This document shows, in pieces, positions 43,571 through 55,003 of a stretch of DNA of 64,000 nucleotides (its first letter is position 1; each line of letters starts with the position of its first letter). Under the pieces are notes generated by a model. It did no database searches. It was given only the letters and a program-made list of their open reading frames with translations, and was not told the origin of the DNA. The translations under genes were made by a program, and so were the position numbers. The stretch is from assembly GCA_022601195.1 (NCBI GenBank), contig JAHZIX010000029.1:186001-250000 (forward strand), written 5' to 3'. Source of the stretch: Deltaproteobacteria bacterium (lineage in GTDB: Bacteria > Acidobacteriota > Thermoanaerobaculia > Multivoradales > JAHZIX01).

Positions 43571-44184
43571 AACGCATTTCTCCCAAAACGATGCCAGATC
43601 ATCTACGCCAGCGGCTAGCCGACATCCCGCACCAGCAGGTGCTCTGCCGAGATCTGGAACGGCTGTGGGCACCGTGGTTGGCCGGAGAGCTGGCTTCGGA
43701 GCAGACAGCCCCTCTGGAGCTTCATGAAAAGGCGTGTGTTTCCTGTCAAGGGTGGCTTTCGGCCCTCCGAGGGGCTCGGCCAGTGGCTGCGCCAGCGGCT
43801 CCTCCTGGTCTACAACGCAGGCTGTCGCGGATCTCGAATCAACCATTAAAGGTTCGGGTTCCTCTCTGGCTAGCCGATATTCGTTATTCCGCAGCGGTCA
43901 GCTATGCCGCTGCATCGCTGGTGTTCTTGCTGGTGGGAGATCCCTCCCGAATTGCCTTGGAGCATCTACCAACCGTTACCAGCTCTCTCGCCCTAGCCGC
44001 GGACAAGGCGGAGGAGAGAGGGGAAGAAGTACTGGATTCTTGGACTGCCGATTTCCGGAAGGGTCTGGAGGAGAGTCAGGTTCGAGCCCGTCAGTTGGGG
44101 GAAGGTGTACAGGAACGTTTCGACCTCATCAAAAGCGAATTCTTGAAGAGGACTCGTAGAGAAGCCTCGTCCGAAGGCTCCTAG
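43564..44184 (+). CDS. Membrane-anchored zinc-finger anti-sigma factor
   Basis: 206 aa. The N-terminal ZAS/zf-HC2-like motif is HEKACVSCQGW (His-x3-Cys-x2-Cys). One TM helix follows around residue 110 (SAAVSYAAASLVFLLVG). The exported C-terminus is a charged coiled helix (ALAADKAEERGEEVLDSW, GLEESQVRARQLGEGVQ). This architecture holds the partner sigma factor at the membrane until a stress signal. It overlaps the sigma gene by 7 bp. Confidence 0.85.
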   Translation: MLKRISPKTMPDHLRQRLADIPHQQVLCRDLERLWAPWLAGELASEQTAPLELHEKACVSCQGWLSALRGARPVAAPAAPPGLQRRLSRISNQPLKVRVPLWLADIRYSAAVSYAAASLVFLLVGDPSRIALEHLPTVTSSLALAADKAEERGEEVLDSWTADFRKGLEESQVRARQLGEGVQERFDLIKSEFLKRTRREASSEGS

Positions 44185-44207
44185 TCAAACGCCATAAGGA
44201 GAATCTC

Positions 44208-44816
44208 ATGGAATCTATCGAAGAGAACGTTGAATCCCCCGATCCGAGCGTTGCCGATGCGCCGCCCCCCCCGACCCCTCCTCCGGCCCCGGCCCTGGCG
44301 TCGGATGCCAGTGGTGGAGTCGGCGCTTCCCCTCTGTCGAAGAATCCCTTCCTGGCTGGATTTTTGTCGTTTTTCCCTAGCCTAGGTCATATCTACAACG
44401 GCCTCTATCTTCGAGCCTTCGTGTTCTTTGCGGCCTTTGCCTTCTGCGTTCAGTTGGTCGATCGAGTTGACCATCCGGTCTTTGGGATGGCGGCTGCCTT
44501 TGTTTGGTTCTTCGGTGTACTTGACTCGTTCCGCCAGGCAACTCTGATCAATATGGGTTTGGCAACCGATTTGGGAACCCTCGATCGGCCGCGCAAGGTG
44601 GCTTCCGCGAACGGACCACTTTTCGCCGGGGTGGCAATCTTCCTAGTTGGTTTTCTGGAGATGGTCAGCCGGTACGGGTTGTGGGATTGGGATTGGTTGG
44701 TGGAGTATTGGTTCGTCGTCCTCATGATCGTCGGGTTGGGCATGGTGATCTCCGCCTTGAAGAGACGGGCCGCTGGAGGAGACGAAGACAGCATCTTGAC
44801 GGAGGGTGGTTACTAG
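44208..44816 (+). CDS. Multi-pass membrane protein of the ECF operon (TM2/DUF5668-like)
   Basis: 202 aa. An acidic then Pro-rich N-terminus precedes four or five TM helices. The first, KNPFLAGFLSFFPSLGHIYN, has the PGLGHxYxG-like turn of TM2-domain proteins, followed by FVFFAAFAFCVQLV, GMAAAFVWFFGVLDSFRQA, LFAGVAIFLVGFLEMV and YWFVVLMIVGLGMVISAL. AAGGAG precedes ATG 44208. Third gene of the sigma/anti-sigma operon, so probably part of its envelope response. Confidence 0.8.
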   Translation: MESIEENVESPDPSVADAPPPPTPPPAPALASDASGGVGASPLSKNPFLAGFLSFFPSLGHIYNGLYLRAFVFFAAFAFCVQLVDRVDHPVFGMAAAFVWFFGVLDSFRQATLINMGLATDLGTLDRPRKVASANGPLFAGVAIFLVGFLEMVSRYGLWDWDWLVEYWFVVLMIVGLGMVISALKRRAAGGDEDSILTEGGY

Positions 44817-44856
44817 GCCAACCTGAACTGCTGGCCTTCGACCGTCGACTTTGGAC

Positions 44857-44883
44857 GCACCGCCTAGTTTGGAGGCGGGGTGC
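44857..44883. terminator. Hairpin between convergent ECF operon and sigma-54 regulator gene
   Basis: Arms GCACCGCCT (44857-44865) and AGGCGG+GG+TGC (44873-44883) pair with a two-base bulge and a 7-nt loop. It lies 41 bp past the membrane-protein stop and 52 bp from the sigma-54 gene's stop. No T-run. Confidence 0.4.
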
Positions 44884-44934
44884 CCACTAAGTTGGCGGTC
44901 GGAGCTGTTTTCTGGAGCGTGAAATGGCCGGCGA

Positions 44935-46440
44935 TCAACTGATCTTGAATCGCTTCATTTTCTTTCGCAGGCCCTCCCGACTCAAACCGAGAGTGTTCGC
45001 TGCCTGGGTACGGTTGCCACCAGCTTCTCGCAGGTGGATCTCGATTTGGCGCCGCTCCATCTCGTCCAGGGAAGCGAGGGCTTCAGGCTGTCCCTCGCTA
45101 TTTGCGGTGATTCTCTTGGAAAGGTTCTCTACCGAAAGAGGGATTCCGTCCGGAGTAATCGCTACGAGACGCTTCGCCTCATTCTCCAGGTCACGGATAT
45201 TCCCCGGCCAGTAATAGTCCTGGAGTACCTGTTCCAGGTGGGGGGATACCGTGGGGATGGAGCGGCCGGATTTCTCCGAGGCCGACCGGACAAAGTGGTG
45301 AAACAGAAGGAGAATATCCCCTGGCCTATCCCGCAATGGAGGCAGTTCCAGAGTGATGGCGTTGAGGCGATAGTAGAGGTCTTCGCGAAAGTCGCCAGCT
45401 TCAACCTCGGCTTCGAGGTCCCGGTTGGTTGCTGCGATAAAGCGGACGTCCACGGTCTTTGGCCGGGAGGCGCCTACAGGTTGAATCTCGCCGAATTGGA
45501 GCGTCCGGAGCAATTTGACCTGCAACTCCTTCGGCAGCTCTCCCACTTCGTCGAGAAACACCGTGCCGGTGTGGGCTGCTGGAATCAAGCCAGTCTTGTC
45601 TCGAGAAGCACCGGTGAAGGCTCCCCGCAGATGCCCGAAGAGCTCCGACTCGAGAAGCGATGGCGACACCGCGCCGCAATTGACCGTTACGTAGGGTCTG
45701 CTGGCGCGGGTGCTGTTGAGGTGAATAGCACGGACGATCAGCTCTTTGCCGGTGCCAGTCGGTCCTTGCACCAAGACGGGCAAATCGGAAGGAGCGATCT
45801 GGGCGGCGGTCTCCAGGACCTTCAGAAACCCCGGATCGCGAGTCAAGATTCCAGGGAAGTTATAGCGATCTAGAAGGTCTCTTTCGAGGAGACTATTCCG
45901 TTGTTCCAGAAGAATTCGCCGCATGCAAGATTCGAGTGCTCGGGACGAGAGCTCTAGGATTCGGTTGAATAACCCGAGTTGCTCATTGCCGAACAGGCGG
46001 TCTATGGACCGACTCTCCAGGTAGAGAGCTCCCACCAGCTGGCCCTCTACTTCCAATGGGGCTGCCAGTACGGAGCGGATACCCTTGCGCAAAATACTCT
46101 CGGTTTTGCCCAGACTCTCGTCGGAGAGAGCGTCCTCCACAAGCACCGGAACCCCTTGACGCAAAACGTTGCCGACGATGGATCGGCTCACAGCGTCCCC
46201 CTTGCCCTCCAGCTCGTCTCGGCTCCAGTTACGAATGACCTTGAAGTCGAGGCCTTCGCCCCGCTTCATGACGAGAAATCCCCTCTCTCCCCGGAGGATC
46301 GAAAGGGAGTAGCGCACCACGGCATCGAGCATCAGGTCGTAGTCATCGAGCTTCAAGAGCTCGATGGCGAGAGAGACCAACGCTTCCTGTTTCTCGTTGG
46401 CGCCGTAGGGGGTGATGGGACCAGTGTCGCGAGTTCTCAT
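44935..46440 (-). CDS. GAF-domain sigma-54-dependent transcriptional activator
   Basis: 501 aa. The N-terminal ~20-175 region is a GAF sensor ([31 protein letters not shown]). The AAA+ domain has Walker A GPTGTGKE, the sigma-54 contact loop GAFTGA (near residue 273), Walker [10 protein letters not shown] and the Arg-rich [10 protein letters not shown]. The C-terminal Fis-type HTH is [20 protein letters not shown]. It activates sigma-54 promoters on binding a small ligand through GAF. It diverges from the lipoprotein gene; the targets are unknown. Confidence 0.95.
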   Translation of the reverse strand: MRTRDTGPITPYGANEKQEALVSLAIELLKLDDYDLMLDAVVRYSLSILRGERGFLVMKRGEGLDFKVIRNWSRDELEGKGDAVSRSIVGNVLRQGVPVLVEDALSDESLGKTESILRKGIRSVLAAPLEVEGQLVGALYLESRSIDRLFGNEQLGLFNRILELSSRALESCMRRILLEQRNSLLERDLLDRYNFPGILTRDPGFLKVLETAAQIAPSDLPVLVQGPTGTGKELIVRAIHLNSTRASRPYVTVNCGAVSPSLLESELFGHLRGAFTGASRDKTGLIPAAHTGTVFLDEVGELPKELQVKLLRTLQFGEIQPVGASRPKTVDVRFIAATNRDLEAEVEAGDFREDLYYRLNAITLELPPLRDRPGDILLLFHHFVRSASEKSGRSIPTVSPHLEQVLQDYYWPGNIRDLENEAKRLVAITPDGIPLSVENLSKRITANSEGQPEALASLDEMERRQIEIHLREAGGNRTQAANTLGLSREGLRKKMKRFKIS

Positions 46441-46613
46441 TTACTGCCCCATGCTACCATGGGCATCTATCTTGCAGATCCCACAAGGTCATTAGATTGT
46501 CAGTAGTCTTCAGCAGCGGCTCCGGAAGCTCGGAGATAAGTCTTCCACGTCCGCAAGCCCAAGGCGCACAACCAGAATGGCCGATTGTTAGCTAGGAAAT
46601 GAGGAGAATCGAA

Positions 46614-47198
46614 ATGGGTATTGCAATCGAATTTCGGAGACGGATGACCGGCACCCTCTTGGCGTTGGCTCTGGGTATGATGTCCTCCGGTTGTGCTTCA
46701 GCACGCCCGGACACGGGAAAGCCCCGACCAGAGATCTTCGACCAGGAAGTCATCAAGATCGAGTTGAACTATCGCGCCAAAGAAATATCTGTCGTTCCGG
46801 AATCGGTGAAGATCTATTTGCAATGGGATGACGACCGGCGAGATGCTCATCGACCTGTTCAAGCTCGTTGGGTCGTCGAAGGCCTGAAGCGTGGTCATAC
46901 GGTTTTCATTTTCCCCAAGAAGGATTCCCCCAGGGTGGAATTTCCCTACCCAACTGAGTACCAGGGGCAGCGTGCTTTTTCTATCGATGGAAAGAACAAC
47001 TCCATTCGCTCTGGTGAGCCGAGGGCTTTTCCTGGCCTTGAGAAAGGCAAGGGTTATTCCCGTCGAGAAGGGAAGGACTACAAGCGGGGAGGCAAGCCCA
47101 TCTTCGCGAAATGGAATTATGATGTAGCCGTGGTAAACGAGGATGGGGAAGAACTATTTCGGGTAGATCCCCAAATTATCGTAGTGGGGCACCCGTAG
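46614..47198 (+). CDS. Putative lipoprotein of unknown function
   Basis: 194 aa from ATG 46614, because GAGGAG (46601-46606) with a 7-nt spacer lies inside the longer frame that begins at 46599. The lipobox MMSSGCAS predicts lipidation. The mature protein is beta-rich and charged: EVIKIELNYRAKEISVVPES, VKIYLQWDDDRRDAHRPV, IFAKWNYDVAVVNEDGEELF. No enzyme motif is recognised. It is divergent from the sigma-54 activator. Confidence 0.75.
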   Translation: MGIAIEFRRRMTGTLLALALGMMSSGCASARPDTGKPRPEIFDQEVIKIELNYRAKEISVVPESVKIYLQWDDDRRDAHRPVQARWVVEGLKRGHTVFIFPKKDSPRVEFPYPTEYQGQRAFSIDGKNNSIRSGEPRAFPGLEKGKGYSRREGKDYKRGGKPIFAKWNYDVAVVNEDGEELFRVDPQIIVVGHP

Positions 47199-47366
47199 AG
47201 GTCGAGGCCGACAGGTTCCTAGCCCGAGCTTCTCACCCTGTCGACAGTAGACGGTTGGTCAGTAGGGAGGGCAAGATCTTTTTGGTTCTCGATGGGGTCG
47301 AGGGTCTGTCGGAAGTATTCCCATCTGAGGTTTTTGCTACGTCGCCGTTTTTCCTGGTTGATTCCC

Positions 47367-49961
47367 TTACTCACTCGCAGTGAGGGCGGTGAACTCGCTA
47401 CTTTTTCGAATGGATTCGAACTCGTCAGATCCACGGATTTGGGGAATTGGAAAGCCTTGCTGAATGGCGGACTTTAGTGCCTGAATAGCCGCTTCTTTCT
47501 TTTGGCAAAGCGAGAAAGTTTGAGCCACCAGGAATATGTGGTCGGGGTTTTTGTGTGCTTCTTCCAAAAGAGCCTCCACTGCTGGCAGGGATTTGCTGCA
47601 TTGGTTGAGTTTTGCCTGATAGAGGGCCAGCCAAACTCTCCGTTCCGTCGACGGCTGAACTTGAAGAGAGTCTTCGAGAATGGAAACCGCATCCTCGAGG
47701 GCCTGCTCTGCGGCGGCTTTTTTGCCGAGACGTAGAAGTACGTCCGCGAGGTTTCTTAGCAGTGCAGGGTCGGTTGGGTCTAGTTCGAGGGCTCGGCGGT
47801 AGAGTTGCTCAGCGGCTCCGAAATTCCCCATTGAATAGTTAGCTGTTCCAATATTTGAGGCCAGGCCTGGTTCCAGTATGGGCTGCGGTACCTTGTTGGA
47901 AAATTCAAGGGCGGACTGAATGTCTCCCTCGCCAAGAGTCATTCCGATGAGATTCGCAATAGGCCTGCTCGTTGCGCGGTCATTCGGTGCGTTCTCGGCT
48001 GACGACAAGAAAGCCTCCCTCGCCTCAGCTCCCCGATTCGTCTTCCAGAGGAGGATTCCTTTTTGGTTGAGGAAGTCCCAGTGGTCCGGTTGTATGTCCA
48101 GGGCCCTCGCAAGCTCGGCGAGTGCCTGTTCAGGCTGCCCCGAGAGGCGATGGACGATCGACCGTTCTAGGAAGATTTGTGCGTTCATGGGATCTGCATT
48201 GGCTGCGAGATCTAGCTGTTCCAATGCTTGAGGATAGGATCCCTGGATCCGCAGTAGGCGGCCAAGAGCTACCCTCGGTTTCGATTCGTCAGGAGCCAGG
48301 TCAATCGCTGTGCTGGCGTCTCTTTCTGCAGCGTCGAGAAGAGATTTATCATTGGTCCTCATGGCTTCCTGTTGCAGCGTGTTACTTCTCGCTGCATAGG
48401 AGGCGAAGTCGGTGGGGTCCTGCTGGATCGCTAGGTCAAATAGGACCGTTGCACGCTTCGGTTCGGGAGCGAGGTTGACCTCTCCTAGCTGTTCTATTCC
48501 AAGCTCACGAAAATCACTCGCTTGCACTGGGCGGTGAGAGCCGATTCGTTTCCAGGACGACAAAACGGCTAGGATTTGCTCTCGGAGGTTCAGGACTAAT
48601 TCTGGAATTTCTTCTGGATTCCCTTGGTATGACTGAAACCAGATCAAGACTCTGGACTTGGTGTCTTCGATCTGAAGAGAAAGGTTTACACCGTTGCCTG
48701 TTCGGTTGATATAACCGGTCAAGATTCCGTCTGCTTCGGGCTTACCTCTCGATACCTCGGGGCTGGAGGTTAGAGAGTTGATAATCTGGAATCCGCTGGA
48801 ACGAATTCCATCCAGCAACGCAAGAGGAATTCCCTTTTCTAGATCAGAATAAACCGAGCCATCGGTTAGGTTCTCCAGGGCGCGAACCTCGAGTTTGGTG
48901 GGAACCTCACCAGGAGCATTGGACTTCATCCAAATCCCGACCAGGATGGTGACGAGAGCCACCAGGCCGAGGGCAATAATGGAGGGATATCTACCCTTGG
49001 GGCGCCAGCTCCGAGTGGTCTCGGCTCGGCGCCTCTGCCACAAGGTGGGCGGTGTCATCGGCCCTGATCCCCCCTGGGCTCGAAGAGCTCCCGCGACTTG
49101 GCCAGCGGAGGGGATGCGGTCCTCCGGATCTTGCTCTAGCAAACGGCTGACGATGCCATCGAGGTTCTCCGGCAAATCCTGCCGAAGGCTGCGTAGATCG
49201 GTGACCTGCGATTGATTCAGAGCCTTGATGTATTCCAGCAAGTTGCCCGCCGGGTACGGAGGCTCGCCGGCAAGCATTTGGTAGAGCACGACGCCCAGAG
49301 AGAAAAGGTCACTGCGATGGTCTACCTCCTCCCCTTTGAGCATCTCCGGCGCCATATAGGGCGGGGTGCCCATGAGCATTCCCTTGGTGGTCTGGAGAGA
49401 GATGCCCGCCACACTTTGGGAGGTTGGGCTCAGGGAACCCTCACGCACTTTGGCCAGGCCAAAGTCTAGGAGCTTCACTCGGCCATCGTGAGTGATACGG
49501 ATATTGTTGGGTTTGAGGTCGCGGTGCACCACCCCGGCTTGGTGGGCGGCCTGGAGTCCCTCGGAGATCTGGATGGCGTAGCGAACGGCAGTTCGTGCTT
49601 CCAGAGGACCGGCCTGGAGCTTGGTGTAGAGGTCTTCCCCTTCCACGTATTCCATGGCGAGAAAGAGCACCTCTCGGGGGGTCGAATCGCTTGCGGCCGA
49701 ACCGGTGAACTCGGAGTCCGTTACTTCGGCAGGTCCGAATTGATACACCGTGGCAATGTTGGGATGGTTCAGGTTGGCGGCAGCTTGCGCCTCCCGGAGA
49801 AAGCGGGAACGGCGTTCCGGATCCGAGCTCACCTGAGGAGGCAGAACCTTGATGGCCACGACCCGGCCCAAATGGGTATCTCGGGCACGGTACACCACGC
49901 CCATGCCGCCTTGGCCAATCCTTTCGCGAATCTCATACTGGGCTAGACGGCTTGGGCTCAT
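47367..49961 (-). CDS. Membrane Ser/Thr protein kinase with C-terminal TPR domain
   Basis: 864 aa. Kinase domain (9-~290): IGQGGMGVVYRARD, VAIKVL, HRDLKPNN, LLDFGLAKV and GTPPYMAPEML are all intact. One TM helix near residue 332 (IIALGLVALVTILVGIWM) places the rest outside the cytoplasm. A FlgO/TolB-like segment (VRALENLTDGSVYSDLEKGI) is followed by about six TPR units (~560-830). Such PknB-type receptors with TPR tails are abundant in Acidobacteriota. ATG 49961. It is divergent from purE. Confidence 0.93.
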   Translation of the reverse strand: MSPSRLAQYEIRERIGQGGMGVVYRARDTHLGRVVAIKVLPPQVSSDPERRSRFLREAQAAANLNHPNIATVYQFGPAEVTDSEFTGSAASDSTPREVLFLAMEYVEGEDLYTKLQAGPLEARTAVRYAIQISEGLQAAHQAGVVHRDLKPNNIRITHDGRVKLLDFGLAKVREGSLSPTSQSVAGISLQTTKGMLMGTPPYMAPEMLKGEEVDHRSDLFSLGVVLYQMLAGEPPYPAGNLLEYIKALNQSQVTDLRSLRQDLPENLDGIVSRLLEQDPEDRIPSAGQVAGALRAQGGSGPMTPPTLWQRRRAETTRSWRPKGRYPSIIALGLVALVTILVGIWMKSNAPGEVPTKLEVRALENLTDGSVYSDLEKGIPLALLDGIRSSGFQIINSLTSSPEVSRGKPEADGILTGYINRTGNGVNLSLQIEDTKSRVLIWFQSYQGNPEEIPELVLNLREQILAVLSSWKRIGSHRPVQASDFRELGIEQLGEVNLAPEPKRATVLFDLAIQQDPTDFASYAARSNTLQQEAMRTNDKSLLDAAERDASTAIDLAPDESKPRVALGRLLRIQGSYPQALEQLDLAANADPMNAQIFLERSIVHRLSGQPEQALAELARALDIQPDHWDFLNQKGILLWKTNRGAEAREAFLSSAENAPNDRATSRPIANLIGMTLGEGDIQSALEFSNKVPQPILEPGLASNIGTANYSMGNFGAAEQLYRRALELDPTDPALLRNLADVLLRLGKKAAAEQALEDAVSILEDSLQVQPSTERRVWLALYQAKLNQCSKSLPAVEALLEEAHKNPDHIFLVAQTFSLCQKKEAAIQALKSAIQQGFPIPQIRGSDEFESIRKSSEFTALTASE

Positions 49962-50167
49962 GGTGAAAGGACGCTGCCGCGAACTTAGAGATTCGGAAGA
50001 GCGCTCCCTGGAATGGTGTGGTCCCGGTCTTGTGAGGCACGGAAAAGTCTAGCATGGGCCGTCGTTCCGTGGAGGTTTTTCGGGTGGCCCTTCACTGGGG
50101 TTAAGGGCGCCGATCGCCGTGCTAATCTCTTGCCCGTAATTGTCTTTTTCGATTTCCGGAATACGCT

Positions 50168-50182
50168 GGGACCGACGGTCCC
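50168..50182 (+). promoter_or_regulatory. Short perfect stem-loop in the purE leader
   Basis: GGGACC and GGTCCC flank a 3-nt GAC loop, 42 nt before the purE ATG. It may be an mRNA element or operator half; there is no T-run, and no purine-riboswitch core is recognised. Confidence 0.3.
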
Positions 50183-50224
50183 GAATAGAGTTTCGGAAGA
50201 GGCCTCCGAGGAGATGGTGAGATC

Positions 50225-50719
50225 ATGAACGACCCTTCGACCCCCGTGGTTAGCCTCGTCATGGGGAGTAAATCCGATTGGCCCACCATGACCCATGGGG
50301 CGCAGATTCTCGAGGATTTCGAGGTTCCCCACGAGTGCTTGGTGGTTTCGGCTCACCGAACTCCGGCGTGGTTGGCGGAGTTTGCCACCGGTGCGGAGGA
50401 GCGAGGTGTACAGGTGATCATCGCTGGGGCCGGGGGGGCTGCTCACTTGCCAGGTATGGTGGCCGCACAAACGTTGCTTCCGGTGATCGGGGTTCCGGTA
50501 AAGAGCCGGGCTCTCAATGGCCTCGACTCTCTTTTATCTATCGTTCAAATGCCCGGGGGAGTTCCTGTGGCCACGGTGGCAATCGGCGATTCCGGAGCGA
50601 AGAATGCTGCTCTCTTGGCGGTCAGTATTCTGGCTCGACAGGATCCGAAGCTGAGGCAGCGCTTGGCGAGCTTCCGCGCCCAGCAAACGGATGAGGTTCT
50701 CGGGCATACGGTCCCCTAA
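50225..50719 (+). CDS. purE: N5-carboxyaminoimidazole ribonucleotide mutase
   Basis: Rearranges N5-CAIR to CAIR in purine synthesis. 164 aa with [10 protein letters not shown] (phosphate/substrate loop), SAHRTP (catalytic H44), [11 protein letters not shown] and [19 protein letters not shown]. This is the class I (PurK-dependent) form, in line with purK directly downstream. GAGGAG lies 11 nt before ATG 50225. It diverges from the TPR kinase gene. Confidence 0.96.
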   Translation: MNDPSTPVVSLVMGSKSDWPTMTHGAQILEDFEVPHECLVVSAHRTPAWLAEFATGAEERGVQVIIAGAGGAAHLPGMVAAQTLLPVIGVPVKSRALNGLDSLLSIVQMPGGVPVATVAIGDSGAKNAALLAVSILARQDPKLRQRLASFRAQQTDEVLGHTVP

Positions 50720-50794
50720 CGACGATTCTTGGGACGAAGTGCACCCAAGCGGCTTTGGTCTACAGGAAATTTTTCCAAGGACTCCTTCATCACC

Positions 50795-51937
50795 ATGTCT
50801 CCTCCCATTCTTCCCGGTTCTACTCTAGGGGTACTCGGTAGCGGCCAGCTGGGTCGTATGCTCGCATTGTCTGCTCGGGCCATGGGGTATCGGGTTCATA
50901 CCTTTTCACCGGAGAAGGCTAGCCCCACCGGCCAGGTCGCTGATTTGGAGATAGCAGCTGCCTACGATGACCTGGAAGCAGTCTCGGACTTCGCAAGAGG
51001 GGTCGATGTTGTCACCTTCGAATTCGAGAACGTCTCGGCGGCAGCAGCGGCAGCGGCAGCGGAGCATGGGCCGGTGCGGCCGGCGGGGAAGGTTCTCCAC
51101 ACGACGCAGAATCGCCTTCGGGAGAAAGATTTCCTGAGCTCCGCAGGCTTTCCCCTTCCTCCTTATGCTGCCGTGAGAAGCCTCGAGGACCTCCGTGAGG
51201 CTCTTGGGCGTATCGGTTGTCCGGCGGTTCTGAAGACGGCAGGATTTGGCTACGATGGCAAAGGGCAAGTTCGAATCCATCACCCCGGCGATGCCTCCTC
51301 CGCTTGGGAAGCTCTAACGGGACAAGAGGCCGTGTTGGAGGCCTTCGTGGACTTCGAGAGGGAAGTCTCCGTGGTGGCCGCCCGCGGTCTTCACGGCGAC
51401 TACGAAGCCTTTGAGGTTGTCGACAACCAGCACCGAAATCACATTTTGGATGTTTCCGTAGCTCCGTCTTCGCTCTCCCCGGAGATCAAAGGGCGCGCGG
51501 TGGAGATCTCACGAGGCATTCTCGAAGCCCTCGATGTGGTGGGGGTGTTGTGTGTCGAGCTTTTCGTCACCCGTGGTGGAGACCTCTTGGTGAACGAGGT
51601 CGCTCCCCGTCCTCACAACTCGGGCCACCTCACTGTGGATGCTTGCCGCACCAGTCAATTCGAACAGCAGCTCAGGGCTGTTTGTGGCTTACCTCTTGGG
51701 TCGCCGGATCAGCTGGCTCCAGCGGCGATGGCCAATCTGCTGGGTGATCTTTGGAGCACTGGAGAGCCCCATTGGCGCGCGGCATTGGCACTGCCCGGAG
51801 TTCACCTTCATTTGTATGGCAAGAAAGAGCCTCGTCCGGGCCGCAAGATGGGGCATCTGACCGCTCTGGCGGCCAGCTCGAGAGAAGCCGAAGAGCTTGT
51901 CTGTCGAGCTCGGGATTTGCTCCAACAGTCGGACTGA
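50795..51937 (+). CDS. purK: N5-carboxyaminoimidazole ribonucleotide synthase
   Basis: ATP-grasp enzyme making N5-CAIR from AIR, ATP and bicarbonate, feeding PurE. The ~380-aa protein has LGVLGSGQLGRMLALSARAM, LKTAGFGYDGKGQ (ATP-grasp loop), VLEAFVDFEREVSVVAARG, and EVAPRPHNSGHLTVDAC. A short poly-Ala run comes from a GCGGCAGCAGCG tract. ATG 50795 fits the family start; the frame opens earlier at 50729, which no clear ribosome site supports. It follows purE by 75 bp and ends at a strong hairpin. Confidence 0.95.
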   Translation: MSPPILPGSTLGVLGSGQLGRMLALSARAMGYRVHTFSPEKASPTGQVADLEIAAAYDDLEAVSDFARGVDVVTFEFENVSAAAAAAAAEHGPVRPAGKVLHTTQNRLREKDFLSSAGFPLPPYAAVRSLEDLREALGRIGCPAVLKTAGFGYDGKGQVRIHHPGDASSAWEALTGQEAVLEAFVDFEREVSVVAARGLHGDYEAFEVVDNQHRNHILDVSVAPSSLSPEIKGRAVEISRGILEALDVVGVLCVELFVTRGGDLLVNEVAPRPHNSGHLTVDACRTSQFEQQLRAVCGLPLGSPDQLAPAAMANLLGDLWSTGEPHWRAALALPGVHLHLYGKKEPRPGRKMGHLTALAASSREAEELVCRARDLLQQSD

Positions 51938-51943
51938 TCCCCC

Positions 51944-51971
51944 CTTCCCCCTCGGGCCTTTGAGGGGGAAG
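51944..51971 (+). terminator. Strong hairpin after purK
   Basis: A perfect 10-bp stem CTTCCCCCTC/GAGGGGGAAG with an 8-nt loop (GGGCCTTT) starts 6 nt after the purK stop. A second weaker hairpin (GCCCC/GGGGC around 52008-52028, with an A-run loop) follows. Probable transcript end of purEK, though no T-run is present. Confidence 0.6.
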
Positions 51972-52165
51972 CTTCATCCCAACCAAATTCGCAGTCCACT
52001 CTCCGTAGCCCCTCTCAAAAAAGGGGGCACCGGGTCGAGGGTGTGTCCCTCTCGCTTCTCAAGAAGAGGGCTCTAGGGCCTAGTCTTGGAGGTATCTATG
52101 TAGAGATCTGGGTCGATATTGATGTGATATCATTTCGGTATCGAACGAGAAGATTGGAGGAAACC

Positions 52166-53035
52166 GTGAACCAAGAACGAAAAATTGATGCACCCAGCGG
52201 TCTGGGCATGCTGCTTCTGCTTCTGATGACTCTCATTGGATCCATCGCTCTACTGGTGTGGGGAGGATCCCATGGCAAGATTCCCTTCCTGGTACTGGGA
52301 ATCCTGGGAATTCCCCTATCGATCTTCTGCCTGGTGGGTCTCTTTACCGTCGCACCCAACGAAGCGAAGGTCTTGCAGCTGTTCGGTGCCTACAAGGGCA
52401 CCGTTCACAGCCCGGGTCTCCGCTGGGCCAACCCCCTTTTCAGCAAGGCTAAGGTTTCGGTTCGGACTCGCAACTTCGAGACCAACAAAGCCAAGGTCAA
52501 TGACAAGTCCGGTAACCCTATTGAGATTGGGGCAGTGGTGGTTTGGCGGGTGACCGATACGGCGGAGGCACTGTTCAACGTAGATGACTACCGGGATTTC
52601 GTCGCGGTGCAGAGTGAGGCGGCTCTTCGTAGCCTGGCCACCGGCTATCCTTACGATGCTCACCGAGAGGGAGAAATCTCCCTCAGCGGCCACACCTCGC
52701 AGATCTCAGAAGAATTGCGAGAGGAAGTTCAGGCCCGCTTGGACAAGGCTGGAGTCAAAGTCATGGAGACCCGGATCAGTCACTTGGCCTATTCGCCGGA
52801 AATCGCTGCTGCGATGTTGCAACGCCAGCAGGCCAGTGCGGTGGTAGCGGCGAGGCAAAAAATCGTCGAGGGAGCGGTGGGAATGGTGGAGCACGCCTTG
52901 GAGATGCTGTCGCAGAAGGATGTGGTCGAGTTGGACGAAGAGCGCAAGGCCGCCATGGTGAGCAATCTGTTGGTGGTTCTGTGCAGTGACCGTCACACTC
53001 AGCCAGTGGTCAATACAGGAACTCTTCACAACTGA
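52166..53035 (+). CDS. SPFH-domain (band 7) membrane protein
   Basis: 290 aa from GTG 52166, with GGAGG 5 nt upstream; the longer frame from 52043 is not supported. Two TM helices ([39 protein letters not shown]) precede the SPFH domain: [59 protein letters not shown], and a C-terminal coiled region with [16 protein letters not shown]. It is distinct from FloA. An inverted repeat TCGATA/TATCGA (52113-52144) lies upstream. It is followed 31 bp later by a ribbon-helix-helix protein, a recurring pairing. Confidence 0.9.
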   Translation: MNQERKIDAPSGLGMLLLLLMTLIGSIALLVWGGSHGKIPFLVLGILGIPLSIFCLVGLFTVAPNEAKVLQLFGAYKGTVHSPGLRWANPLFSKAKVSVRTRNFETNKAKVNDKSGNPIEIGAVVVWRVTDTAEALFNVDDYRDFVAVQSEAALRSLATGYPYDAHREGEISLSGHTSQISEELREEVQARLDKAGVKVMETRISHLAYSPEIAAAMLQRQQASAVVAARQKIVEGAVGMVEHALEMLSQKDVVELDEERKAAMVSNLLVVLCSDRHTQPVVNTGTLHN

Positions 53036-53066
53036 CCTGGTTTTTGAGTGAAGGTGTGGTGGGGCG

Positions 53067-53249
53067 ATGGCGAAAAGAAAGTCATTCCTATTGCGGCTCG
53101 ACCCGAAGCTCTACGACTCGCTACAGAGCTGGGCTTCAGATGAACTGCGCAGTGTCAACGGCCAAATTGAATATTTGCTGCTGACCGCGGTGCGCAAGGC
53201 AGGGCGAAAGCCCAAAGGAAAAGACAAAGAAACTCCAGAGAGTGGTTGA
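53067..53249 (+). CDS. Arc-like ribbon-helix-helix protein paired with SPFH
   Basis: 60 aa. The N-terminal [20 protein letters not shown] strand-helix and [18 protein letters not shown] second helix are a complete RHH DNA-binding fold; the tail is basic (RKPKGKDKE). RHH proteins usually repress their own operon or a linked toxin, but no toxin follows. The adjacent SPFH gene suggests that the pair is a conserved unit. ATG 53067. Confidence 0.82.
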   Translation: MAKRKSFLLRLDPKLYDSLQSWASDELRSVNGQIEYLLLTAVRKAGRKPKGKDKETPESG

Positions 53250-53389
53250 GCCTTCCTGCTGCCAATCTCAGGCGAATGGGGGTCTTCGGCTGAGGGCGAT
53301 TCCGCCCCGGATCCGATCCCAGGACGTTCACGGCTTGGTTGTTGAGCCGAGAGGCCATAGACTGTTGCCGTTTCTGTTTGGATCTGCGT

Positions 53390-53480
53390 TTCGCGAGGGG
53401 TGTCCGCGGCGAGAAATTGTCGAAACGGGCTGAGATTAGACCCTAGGAACCTGACCCGGCTCATACCGGCGGAGGGACGG
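53390..53480 (+). ncRNA. TPP (thi-box) riboswitch
   Basis: The thi-box core is clear: GAGGGGTGTCC (5' arm, 53395 on), CTGAGA in the pyrimidine-sensing helix, then GGAACCTGA, and ATACCGGCGGAGGGA in the pyrophosphate helix. These match the TPP aptamer in order and spacing. It lies about 90 nt before thiC. The rest of the 317-bp gene-free stretch (53250-53566) shows no ORF of note. Expected to switch off thiC when thiamine pyrophosphate is high. Confidence 0.93.
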
Positions 53481-53497
53481 CGGAACGGTGCGACTAG

Positions 53498-55003
<1,506 letters not shown>

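Noticed and set aside
46578..46593. GG-N10-GC (sigma-54-like) promoter before the lipoprotein gene
   Set aside because: The predicted start would fall inside the lipoprotein's Shine-Dalgarno, and half of the -24/-12 consensus does not match.
50214..50228. Four-codon ORF (ATG GTG AGA TCA TGA) overlapping the purE start
   Set aside because: GAGGAG directly abuts its ATG, so initiation there is unlikely; such overlaps arise by chance.
53250..53389. Possible extra gene or tRNA before the TPP riboswitch
   Set aside because: No start/Shine-Dalgarno with a plausible product and no tRNA T-loop signature was found.
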